Source: CAZDQL01 sp964507325 (GTDB taxonomy: Bacteria; Planctomycetota; UBA1135; GCA-002686595). Taken from it: 64,000 nt of DNA. The stretch spans positions 1 through 64,000 of the forward strand of contig CAZDQL010000010.1 in the NCBI GenBank assembly GCA_964507325.1, given 5' to 3'. The first letter of the stretch is position 1. Each line of letters begins with the position of its first letter. Below, piece after piece: positions 36,900 through 47,600 of the stretch. Both the position numbers and the translations under genes were made by a program. The notes beneath the pieces are model-generated. The model was not told the DNA's origin and ran no database searches. It worked only from the letters and a program-made list of their open reading frames with translations.

Positions 36900-37942
36900 C
36901 AGCGGTCCTTTCGGCCTCTCGTGGGCCACGTATCGCCGACCCGGTAGCCGGCCGGCCAGGGGTCCTCGGGGTGGAGGGTGTGCTCGTGCGTTCCCGTGAT
37001 CCAGGCGCGTCCGCTGATCGTCGGTACGATCGCGGGGACTCCGCCCACCTCCGTGTCCGCGACGATCGTCCCCGTGAAGGACGAGTCGATCACCGAGCGC
37101 ATCAGCAGGCGGTCTCCGACTGCCATCAGTCCGCGGGCGCGCAGGACCGCCATGCGCGCGGAGACGCCGGTGCCGGTGGGGGAGCGGTCGAGCCGGCCGG
37201 GGTCGATGACCACGGTGTTGCGCAGGGCGAGTCCTTCCGCGTCGCGTTCGAGGGGACCCGCCAGTTGGCAGAAGGAGATGTGTCGCCAGTCCGGGTTGTC
37301 GGGGTGGACGAATCCGAGCTGCTCGTTCGCGGCGCGCGTGATTCCGGCTCCCGTGGTGGCGAGGTCCGCCGCTTCGTCCGGGGTGATCGCGAAACCGAGC
37401 TCGGCGGCGTCGACCATGACGAAGCTGTCCCCGCCGTACGCCGTGTCCACGCGCAGGGAGCCCAGGCCCTCGACCTCGAGCGTCGCGTCGAGGCGCGCCG
37501 CGAAGGAAGGGACGTTGGTGACGGTGATGCGCTCGGCCTTGCCCGCCCGGCACTGCGCTTCGATCTCGACCAGCCCGCCGGGGGCCTCGAGGATCAGGCG
37601 CGTCGTCGGCTCGGTCATCTCGACGCGCCCCGTCTCGAGCAGCACCGTCGCCACGCAGATCGAGTTCGAGCCCGACATCGGTGGGGTGTGCTCCGGCTCC
37701 ATGATGATGAAGCCGCAGGCCGCGCGCGGGTCGCGGGGCGGCACGAGCAGGTTGACGTGCCGGCACACCCCGCCCCGCGGCTCGTTCAGGACGAAATCGC
37801 GTAGCGTCCGGTCGCGCGCGATGAAGCGCGACTGCTCCCAGAGGGTGTCCCCGGGCGGCGGCTCCACGCCGCCGACGATGACGTCGCCGACCTCGCCTTC
37901 CGCGTGGCAGCTCACGACCTGGACCTTGTGCACCGACCGCAT
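36899..37942 (-). CDS. proline racemase superfamily (3-hydroxyproline dehydratase-like)
   Basis: A 347-residue cytoplasmic protein of the proline racemase/4-hydroxyproline epimerase/3-hydroxyproline dehydratase superfamily. Racemases use two cysteines, in MCGH and SPCGTG. Here the first position is Ser90 in PPMSGSNSIC and the second is Thr256 in DRSPTGTGVSAR. With neither thiol, classical racemization is unlikely; loss of the second Cys to Thr is known in dehydratases. The best guess is a trans-3-hydroxyproline dehydratase-like enzyme making pyrroline-2-carboxylate. The start MRSVHKVQV is chosen because upstream frame lacks protein character. It is divergent from the EEP lipoprotein gene and its stop overlaps the sulfatase start. 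Confidence 0.78.
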   Translation of the reverse strand: MRSVHKVQVVSCHAEGEVGDVIVGGVEPPPGDTLWEQSRFIARDRTLRDFVLNEPRGGVCRHVNLLVPPRDPRAACGFIIMEPEHTPPMSGSNSICVATVLLETGRVEMTEPTTRLILEAPGGLVEIEAQCRAGKAERITVTNVPSFAARLDATLEVEGLGSLRVDTAYGGDSFVMVDAAELGFAITPDEAADLATTGAGITRAANEQLGFVHPDNPDWRHISFCQLAGPLERDAEGLALRNTVVIDPGRLDRSPTGTGVSARMAVLRARGLMAVGDRLLMRSVIDSSFTGTIVADTEVGGVPAIVPTISGRAWITGTHEHTLHPEDPWPAGYRVGDTWPTRGRKDR

Positions 37943-38024
37943 GGGTGGGTAGGAGGATAGCGTCGAGTGGGCGGCAGGTGGTGAATGCCTCGAGCGCTGA
38001 GGCGGTGGGAGTATCCTCTCCGGG

Positions 38025-38804
38025 ATGAAGACTCGATTCGGCCCCATCCTCTGCCTCCTCGCCACGGCGTGCGCCGGCGTCGCGCCGCCTCCGATCGCCG
38101 GGGGGGAGCGCATCACGGTCATGAGCTACAACATCAAGCACGGCCGGGGCAACGACGGCGTTGTCGACCTGGAGCGCGCGGCGGCGATCATCGAGGCGGC
38201 CTCGGCCGACGTCGTCACGCTGCAGGAGGTGGACGAGCGCTGCGGCCGGTCGGGAGGGGTCGACCAGGCGGCCTGGCTGGGGGAGCGACTCGGGATGGAG
38301 CCGCTCTTCGGACCCTTCATGGACTACGACGGCGGGCGCTACGGCATGGCCGTCCTGTCCCGACTCCCCGTCGTCTCGTGGCGCAACATCGTCCTGCCGG
38401 CCGGAGCGGAACCTCGCTCCGCCCTCGCCGCGCGCGTGAGGGCAGCCGATGGCCGCGAGCTCGTCGTGGTCGGCATCCACCTGTACGCCACTGAGGAGCA
38501 GCGCCTGGCGCAGGCGCGGACCGTCCTGGGGGCCTTCGCGGAGGAGCGGGCGCCGGTGATCCTGTCGGGGGACTTCAACTCCGAGCCAGGCTCTTCCGTC
38601 ATGCGTCTCTTCGGCGAGCGCTGGACGAACCCCGACAAGGGAGAGGACCGCTTCACCTTCTCCTCCGATGTACCCACGAAGGAAATCGACTACATCCTGG
38701 TGCGCTCCTCGGGCACCGTCCGGGTGGTCGGGGTGGACGTCCTCGACGAGCCGATCGCGTCGGATCACCGACCGCTGATCCTCGAACTCGAAGTGGGGGA
38801 GTGA
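38025..38804 (+). CDS. endonuclease/exonuclease/phosphatase-fold lipoprotein
   Basis: A 259-residue protein of the EEP (exonuclease III-like, phosphodiesterase/phosphatase) fold. A lipoprotein signal peptide ends LLATAC. Family motifs are MSYNIKHG at the start of the domain, VVTLQEVDERC (metal ligand Glu), GIHLYATEE, ILSGDFNSEPGS and the final ASDHRPLILE, all carrying the expected Asp, Asn and His residues. Family members hydrolyse phosphodiesters in nucleic acids, sphingomyelin or phosphoinositides; the substrate of this exported form is unknown. It ends 33 bases before the FAD oxidoreductase gene on the same strand. Confidence 0.82.
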   Translation: MKTRFGPILCLLATACAGVAPPPIAGGERITVMSYNIKHGRGNDGVVDLERAAAIIEAASADVVTLQEVDERCGRSGGVDQAAWLGERLGMEPLFGPFMDYDGGRYGMAVLSRLPVVSWRNIVLPAGAEPRSALAARVRAADGRELVVVGIHLYATEEQRLAQARTVLGAFAEERAPVILSGDFNSEPGSSVMRLFGERWTNPDKGEDRFTFSSDVPTKEIDYILVRSSGTVRVVGVDVLDEPIASDHRPLILELEVGE

Positions 38805-38837
38805 CGGACGAGCCAGCCTGCATCTACGATCGCGCCG

Positions 38838-40475
<1,638 letters not shown>

Positions 40476-40493
40476 TCGGCCGAGCTCGACGCC

Positions 40494-41951
40494 CTACTCG
40501 CCCGTCTCGAGCGCCGTCAGCCGGACCTCGTTCAGCACGCCGCCATCCGTTCCTCGGTGGCGCAGCACGAGGCAGGGCCCATCCGCGCCCTGCTCCAGTA
40601 CGGCGTGCAGGAAGCCCCCGCAGACGTTCAGGTACTCGTGCATCTCGGAGCGGTCCGCGAGCCGGAATCCGCCGGCGTGGGCCTCGGAGGTCGGACCGCA
40701 GCTGAACTCGCGCAGGCCCGTCTGCGGGTCCCTGGAGACGTACTGCCAGTGCCGGTCACCGCAGATCACGATCGTGTTGGGCTGACTCGCCAGGAAGCGA
40801 CGCAGCTCTCCGCCCTCGTGGGCGAACCCCGCGTTGGCGTGGTTGTCGTTCTTCTTCGGGCGGTCTGGGCCGATCACGGGGGTCGCGCTGACGAGCACGC
40901 GCCACGTCGCGTCGGAGGCGCTCAGCGTCTCCACGAGCCAGCGCTTCTGCTGCGCCCCCCAGATCGTCTTCTCGGGTCCGTCGGCGATTCTGTTCGCGCT
41001 CCTGTACTCGCGTCCCTCGACCAGCCAGAGCTCCAGATCGCGGCCCCAGCGGATCCTGCGGTAGGGGGGCTCGGAGACGGGGAGCTGCTCCCGGTACAGC
41101 TCGAGGCCGCGCTCCCAGGTGAGCTCGCCGTAGCGCTGCCCCGGCCAGCAGTCGTTCTTCAAGGTGTCGTGGTCGTCTTTGATGAAGTAGCACGAGACCT
41201 GACGGTGGAACTCACGCTGCAGGGGGAGAGCGTACAGACGGTTCCACTTGAAGCGCGCCAGCTCGACCGTGCCGGCGAAGGGCCGCGGCTTGTCGTAGTA
41301 GACCGTGTCGCCGGTGTGCACCAGGAAGTCCGGATCCAGAGCGAGCATCTGTCCGTAGATGCGGTGGCCGCGCTGGGCGTCGTCGCGACGGTGGTAGTCC
41401 TGGCCCGTCACGACGCAAAAGGACACGCTGGCCGGTGCGTCCTCGCTCGGCGCCGTTCGGAAGCGGCCCTCCACCCGGCAGGCGAGGGTGCCGCCTTCCC
41501 CCTGACGGCCCTCGATCGCCAGGCTGTAGACGCTGGCCGGCGCGAGCTCCTCGAGTGGGAAGCGCCGCGTGAAGTCGCCCATCTCGTCCACCGGGAGCCA
41601 GGGCGTCGTCACCCGCTCGTCGGGAGCGCCGGCGATCCAGTACGAGAGGCGCACCTCTCCCGGAGCGCCGGGGACCGCGCCTTCCATCTCGTCGAGCTCC
41701 CGCCCTTGGGGGAGTTGAGCCTCGCCCTGGGGCAGGCGCTCGAAGGGCGTCCCGCCGGCATTGCGCTTGGGCGCGCGGGTCAGCCGGGTCCAGACGATCG
41801 CTGAGGTGCAGGTCACCTCTCCGATCTTGATGCCGGTCGCCATGTGGACGCCATTCGTCTGGATGGGGCTCGGCCGTTTGTTCTGCCCCGCGAGGGCGCC
41901 GGGGCAGGCCAGCAGGAGGGCAGCGATGGCGGGCAGCAGATTGCTCAGCAT
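40494..41951 (-). CDS. PhoD-like alkaline phosphatase/phosphodiesterase
   Basis: A 485-residue secreted metallophosphatase (signal peptide about residues 1-22). An N-terminal fibronectin-like region (ATGIKIGEVTCTSAIVWTR) is followed by the PhoD-type catalytic domain with HTGDTVYYDK, FIKDDHDTLKNDCW and NTIVICGDRHWQY, which supply the Asp, Asn and His metal ligands. PhoD enzymes cleave phosphomonoesters or diesters, for example from teichoic or nucleic acids, with Ca and Fe. It is the last gene of a minus-strand run and starts 7 bases after the 6-hairpin lipoprotein gene ends. The start at 41951 is favoured because it begins the signal peptide. Confidence 0.84.
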   Translation of the reverse strand: MLSNLLPAIAALLLACPGALAGQNKRPSPIQTNGVHMATGIKIGEVTCTSAIVWTRLTRAPKRNAGGTPFERLPQGEAQLPQGRELDEMEGAVPGAPGEVRLSYWIAGAPDERVTTPWLPVDEMGDFTRRFPLEELAPASVYSLAIEGRQGEGGTLACRVEGRFRTAPSEDAPASVSFCVVTGQDYHRRDDAQRGHRIYGQMLALDPDFLVHTGDTVYYDKPRPFAGTVELARFKWNRLYALPLQREFHRQVSCYFIKDDHDTLKNDCWPGQRYGELTWERGLELYREQLPVSEPPYRRIRWGRDLELWLVEGREYRSANRIADGPEKTIWGAQQKRWLVETLSASDATWRVLVSATPVIGPDRPKKNDNHANAGFAHEGGELRRFLASQPNTIVICGDRHWQYVSRDPQTGLREFSCGPTSEAHAGGFRLADRSEMHEYLNVCGGFLHAVLEQGADGPCLVLRHRGTDGGVLNEVRLTALETGE

Positions 41952-41958
41952 GATGGCG

Positions 41959-44634
41959 TCAGTCGTCGTCTTGCGGATTGACGAGGATCTCGTCCAGGAA
42001 GAGCCAGGCCTGGCTCCCGGCGGCGCGGAAGCCGTCCGGGATCGTCTCCTCGCCCTGCGCCAGCACCCGGACGTAGCGGGCACGGGCGTCGAGTCCGGAA
42101 GCGGCGAAGCGCAGCGCGGCGTTCTCGCCACGGGCGGTGCCTTGTGGGCGCTCGACCTGGGCGACCTCATGGAAGGACTCGCCGTCGGCGGAGATCAGGT
42201 ACGTCACCCTCCGCGGCAGGTGGATCCCGACCGCGAGGGCCCGCAGGCAGCTCGCGTCCAAGTGCGTGATGCGCCTCTCCGTCTCGAGATCGACGGTCAC
42301 GACCGCATCCACCCCCAGCCAGCCGACCCAGCCGGTGTGTGCGTGGTGGACGACACCCAGCTGGCCGTCGGTCAGGTCTCCTAGCTCGTCCGGATAGCGA
42401 GGGTCGGGCGCCGACTGGTACCGGACCCTCTTCCCGAGGGCGTCGTGGGGGAGTGGTTCCGGCGGCACGTACGGCGGGAGCATCTCGGCGCGCAGCCGTT
42501 CGTGGTGCCGTTCGATGCCACTCCCGTGGGTGAGGTCCCAGAGGGAGGTGTTCAGTTGCCGCAGCGCCAAGACGGAGGTGATCCAACCCTGGGTCCAGCC
42601 GCTCTCGATCGCCCACGCACCCCAGCCGTGGTCGGCGTTCGAGCCCCAGTGCTCCCAGCGTCCGAAGTCGAAGGCGCGGAACCAGCCGCCGTCGAGCATG
42701 GGAAGGCCCTCGCTGCGAACCTGGATCCGGCACAGGAACTCCGCCAGCTCGTCCGCGGCCGCGCGCATCTCCGCGTCGCCGGTCGCCGCGGCGGCCTCGT
42801 GCAGTCCGAGGAAGGCGAAGTTGGTGGTGTAGAGCAGGTCCGAGACGGGATCGCCGTTGCGCGCGATGAGCGAGGCCTCGCTCCGGCCGTAGGCCTCGTT
42901 CGACTGCGGCGGCGGATACGCGCCGCGGCCGGGGAGCCCCAGCTCCTCGCGGATCGCCCCGTGCTCCTCCTGGAGAGCGAGCAGCCCGTCGACCGCCTGG
43001 CGCAGCAGCGCGCGATGCTCGGGCGTGTCCTCGACGCGCACCAGCCAGGCGAGGGGCAGCAGGATCCGAGCGCGCTCCTGGGCCAGGCCGTTCGTCCACC
43101 TCCACCCGTCGGTGTGCTGCGCCATCGTCATCGTCAGGGCGGTGCGGGCCCGATCCAGGAACAACTCCTCGCCGGTCTGTTCGTAGGCCCACAGGAAGCA
43201 GGCCCAGAGGTAGGCTTCGAAGTGCGGAGCGTAGTTGACGGGGCGGTCGTCGAAGTACGAGCGCCACCCGCGTGCGCTGAGGGGACCGACGTCGATGCGG
43301 TTCCCCCGGAAGCCGAGTCGCCCGGTGGTGCGCAGGTTGGCGAAGAGGCAGCGCAAGACGACCTCGTCCCAGCGATCGTCGCCGTTGAGGGCCGCGACGG
43401 CCAGGGCGCCCAGCATCTGGCGGGCGTTGTCGTCCCCGTAGCTCGCGACCCACCAGGCCGGGCTCGACACCCCCCAGGCGATCAGGCCGTGGTTCCCGTC
43501 CTGCGGGTCGCCCCGCTCGCGCTCGAGGGCGCCGGACTCGAAGAAGTAGTAGTCGAGGAGGTTGCGCGCGGTGCTCCGGGAGCGCTCCGCGTCCAGGACG
43601 CGTCCCTCGAAGGCCAGGGCCATGGCGGTCTCACAGATGCAGTCGCCGCGGCGAACCGATCCGATCGACTGGGTGCCGTCGGAGTGCAGGATCGAGAGCA
43701 CCGCCTCCAACGAGCCGAGGGAGCCGTCTCCCACCGGGGCGTCGGCGGGGAGTGAGCGCAGTCGCTCGCCTTGCGCGATCTCCTCTGCGAAGGAGGGGTG
43801 GACGATCATCTTGGCGTTCCGGAACCAGGCGAGCCCACGGCGGAACGCTTCGAGCTCGACATCGGCGGGCAGCTCCTCGTCGGGCCCGTAGCTGGCGCGC
43901 ACCGCCGGTGTCCAGGCCAGCTCCGGGAGATCCACGCCGGGCGCCGTCCAGTGGAGGATCGCTCGCCAGATCCCACTCCAGGCATCCTGGGGCGCGTAGC
44001 GTCCCGTGACGAATCCGCTCAGGTTCGTGGTCGCCACCAGCAGATCCTGCCCCGGCGCCTCGAAGAGCAGCGGCACGGTCTCGGCGGGCAAGCCGTACAG
44101 CGCCTCGTCGAATCCCGCCACGCGCGCCGCGACGACGTGCGCGGCACCGACGTCGACCGGCAGGTAGCGCAGGCCGTGGATCGAGGCGATGCGCAGGGGC
44201 TGCAAGCGGTCGCCGAAGAGGTCGGAGGTGATCACGGCGCGTTCGACGCTGCTGCCTGCCGGCGGACCGATCTCCAGTCCCGGGAGGAAGGCGGGGTACT
44301 CGACGAAGAGCCGCAGCTGCTTGCGCGCCGCCTGCTCGAAGATCCGCGCGTCGACCTGCGTGGCCTCCTCCGGGTAGCCCCGGGCGAGGATCAGGACTCC
44401 CCCTCCCACCGGCGCCGCCGCCACCGCCTCCGCCGGGTGGTCGTAGCGCTCCACCTCCAGGCCCGCCGCGGAGACGATCTGGAAGAGGTCGTTGTCCTCC
44501 TCGGAGCAGAAGACGAGGCGAGCCTGCGTCGCTGCGCCGCAGCTGACGACCAGGCACACGAGGAGCCCCGTCAAGGTACGCTCCAGCGCGTGACGCGCGC
44601 TGCGGAGAGGGGGGCGGGTCGTGGTCCTGCGCAT
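41959..44634 (-). CDS. large exported 6-hairpin glycosidase-like lipoprotein
   Basis: An 891-residue protein with a lipoprotein-type N-terminus (LLVCLVVSCGA). I recognise no characterised family, but three regions can be seen. Residues about 38-240 look like a flavodoxin/ThuA-like alpha/beta domain (LVFCSEEDNDLFQI, GVLILARGYPEEA). Residues about 265-690 are an all-helical (alpha/alpha)6-type region rich in Trp (CETAMALAFEGRVLD, GRSEASLIARNGDPVS, DHGWGAWAIESGWTQ). Residues about 715-885 form a beta-sandwich like F5/8C (YVRVLAQGEETIPDG, RITHLDASCLRALAV). It may bind and hydrolyse an uronate or rhamnose polymer. Spacing to neighbours is 7 bases on both sides, so it belongs to one operon with the sulfatase-GH106 fusion. 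Confidence 0.6.
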   Translation of the reverse strand: MRRTTTRPPLRSARHALERTLTGLLVCLVVSCGAATQARLVFCSEEDNDLFQIVSAAGLEVERYDHPAEAVAAAPVGGGVLILARGYPEEATQVDARIFEQAARKQLRLFVEYPAFLPGLEIGPPAGSSVERAVITSDLFGDRLQPLRIASIHGLRYLPVDVGAAHVVAARVAGFDEALYGLPAETVPLLFEAPGQDLLVATTNLSGFVTGRYAPQDAWSGIWRAILHWTAPGVDLPELAWTPAVRASYGPDEELPADVELEAFRRGLAWFRNAKMIVHPSFAEEIAQGERLRSLPADAPVGDGSLGSLEAVLSILHSDGTQSIGSVRRGDCICETAMALAFEGRVLDAERSRSTARNLLDYYFFESGALERERGDPQDGNHGLIAWGVSSPAWWVASYGDDNARQMLGALAVAALNGDDRWDEVVLRCLFANLRTTGRLGFRGNRIDVGPLSARGWRSYFDDRPVNYAPHFEAYLWACFLWAYEQTGEELFLDRARTALTMTMAQHTDGWRWTNGLAQERARILLPLAWLVRVEDTPEHRALLRQAVDGLLALQEEHGAIREELGLPGRGAYPPPQSNEAYGRSEASLIARNGDPVSDLLYTTNFAFLGLHEAAAATGDAEMRAAADELAEFLCRIQVRSEGLPMLDGGWFRAFDFGRWEHWGSNADHGWGAWAIESGWTQGWITSVLALRQLNTSLWDLTHGSGIERHHERLRAEMLPPYVPPEPLPHDALGKRVRYQSAPDPRYPDELGDLTDGQLGVVHHAHTGWVGWLGVDAVVTVDLETERRITHLDASCLRALAVGIHLPRRVTYLISADGESFHEVAQVERPQGTARGENAALRFAASGLDARARYVRVLAQGEETIPDGFRAAGSQAWLFLDEILVNPQDDD

Positions 44635-44641
44635 GGGCTCT

Positions 44642-47600
44642 TCACCGGAGCGGAACGTCGACGTCGACCGCGCAGCGCAGCACGACCGGGCCGAGGAGTC
44701 CCGAGGGGAGGAGCTCCATGTCGGCGCGGAACTTGTTCTTCAGGTTGGTGTGCGCCTGGGCGCCCGACTCGGGGAAGCGCAGATCGCCGACGATGCGGTT
44801 GTGCCAGAGGTTCGTGACCCGCACCTCGAGGTCGTTCGCACCGGTCTTCAAGAGCCGGGTGACGTCGACGCGGTACGGAGCGTTCCAGAGGATTCCGAGT
44901 GACTTTCCGTTCAACCGGACCTGGGCCACCTCGGCGACCTCTCCGAGGTCCAGGTGCAGGACGCGCCCGCCGCCCAGCATCTCTCCCGGAACGTCGAACC
45001 TCGTCCGATAGCGGGCCGTCCCGGAGAAGACGCACGCGGCCTCGTCCGCGAGCCGGGGCCAGCTCACGAGCTCTTCCAGCTCGAGGGATGGGGGCGCGCC
45101 CTGGCCCGCTGCGCCCGCCGGAAACTCGAGCGTCCAAGGACCGGCGACGGCGAGAGCGGCGGGAGGATCCGCGAGCTCGACCACTCCCGACCGTCCGCCG
45201 CCCGTGGTCAGCTCGTAGCTGCCCCCTCGTCGGGCTCGCACGACCGCGCCGGTCGACGTGCGCCTGCGCACCTCCAGATCGGGATGCAGCCAGCCGGAGG
45301 TCACCTGTCCCTCGCGAGTGACCGCGACGACCGGATCGTCTCCCTCGGCGGGCCGGAAGACCACGAAGACCGAAGAGACCGCCGGGAGCCGCAGGGGCAC
45401 GCGCAGGGAGCCGGCTTGGGCGCGATAGGCGGGACAGGGGCGAATGCTGCCGTCCTCGGCGTCCCACAGGCAGGGCTGCATCCCCTCCGCGACCCGGAAC
45501 GCGCACTCCGCGTCCACCGGGGCGTCGGCGCTGTTGATCACGAAGTAGATCTCCTCGCTCGCGGTGCGGCGGTGGATGTAGTCGAGCTGGTGCTGCTCTG
45601 GTGTCACGACCGAGAAGTCCGGTCCGACGCCCATCCCGCGCAGGACGTCGCGCAGGGCGACCTCGGGGAACACCTGTCCCTCGCCGTATCGCCGTGCACC
45701 CTCCGTCGGTGCGTCACCCCAGAGGAGACGCGCCAGGCGGCGCACCTCCTCGTCGCAGCCGGGATGGCCCTCGAGGCTGTTCGAGCGCTCAGGAGGACGA
45801 CCGACGAGCGTCGCTCCCTCGCGCACCAGTCGCTCCAGCTCCACGAGCACGGAGAGGGCGATGTCGTCGCGCTCCGGTAGGACGAGGAGGCGATACTCCA
45901 TCCCGCTCGAGAGCACCAGGCGGCCGTCGCGCACCTGCATGTCGCGCTCGATGACGTCGCGGTTCACGTAGTCGAAATCGTAGCCGGGACCGAGGCTCTC
46001 GGTCCTGTTCGGCAGCGCTCGCCCGCAATGCAGACACTCACCCTCGTCGTGAGGCGGGGTGACCTTCGGATCGATGCGTCGTGAGGGAACCAGGTTGGGG
46101 GCCTGATCCCCGTAGTAGAAGCAAACGTCCGCGACGAAGCGTCCCTGCCGCAGGAGGTGACCGCAGCGCGACAGATACTCGACGAACGGTCCGGCCTGGT
46201 TCCACCAGGTGGAGTTGACGTTGAAGTGCTCCCCCGCGTGGTAGGCGAAGCCGGGCTGGCCCGCCTGGGGCGGATTGTGGGCGAAGGTGTGGAAGACGGG
46301 ACGCGTCAGCCCGGCGCAGAACGCCAGGTCGCACAGCCGCCGATACTCCTCCGGGCCGTCGCGCCAGTGGCGCCAGCCCGTCAACGCCTCGGCCGCGACG
46401 TCGCGGCGGCCGTAGATGTGCGCGGCACTGGCCGCCTCCTTCGTCACCCAGAACTGCTTGCCGTTCCAGTACTCGCCCATCGGGATCTGCGCGACCCCGA
46501 GGGCTTGCAGCGGATCGACGCGCGGGTAGCCGCCGTGGCCCCCCTCCGCCAGGAGGCTCAAACCGCGCTGCGCGAGGATCTCTGCCGCGTGGCCGAAGTG
46601 ATTCTCGATCATCAGGCGGGAGACGAGGGCGCGGTAGTCCTGCAGGAAGCGCGCGTCGATTTCAGATCCGTGGAGCTCGTGGCCGGCCAGGATCGGCAGG
46701 TAGGGGATGGGGTCGTACCCGTAGCGGCGGCGGAACTCGCCCTCGAACCCCGGGGTCCAGTCGACCTTGGGCCAGACCTCGAAGCTGTCGAGCATCAGGT
46801 GCTTCAGCGCGCGGTGCCGAGCGCCGTCGGGGAGGAGACGGCCGAGGATCACGTCGAAGTGGCGCTCGGTCGCGGCGGCGCTCATGTGATCCACGACCAA
46901 GCCGTCGGAGGCCGGACTCGGACAGACCAGGTGCTGGCCCGTGCCGCTGTGCACGAAGCGCAGGAGCGTCCAGTTCCCGGCAGGGATCTCCCACGAGAGC
47001 CGACCGGTTGCGTCGAGCGCCCGCGAGAGATCGATCGGTTCGATGGGCTCTCCTTCGGGCTTCCCCTGTGGCACGGCGACCACGGCCACGTCGACGAATG
47101 GAGTCGTGAGGTCCTCCAGAGCCGGAAGCGCGCCGGCGAAGCGCCCCGGTCCCGCGACGTCGAGCCCCACCCAGAGGAGCTCCTGGCTCGCGAGCTGCGC
47201 GTCGATCCACGGCCCTCCCGCGTTCCAGCTGCTCGACGCGAAGACTCCGAGCTCGAGCCCGAGCCGTTCCGCCTCGTCGGCGGCGTGGTGGATCGAGCGC
47301 ACGGACTCCTCCCCGAGGAAGGGCGGGCCCGTGGGAATCAAGCCCTCGGGATCCGCCAGGCTGCCCACGTCCCAGGCGATCGCGCCACCCAGTCCCTTGG
47401 CCCGCATCTCCGCCAGCTCACGCGTGGCCTGCTCCCGGTCGACGTGTCCGTTCAGCCAGGGCCACAGCACCAGCGGACGGGCGGAGCGAGGGGGTGTCCG
47501 AAAGAGCCCCTTGGCCAGGGTCGGGGCCGCCCCGGTCTCGGCGCAGAGCGCGTCGCAGCGGCGGCGCATGCGGGCGAGGAGCTGCGCCTCTTCCGCATCG

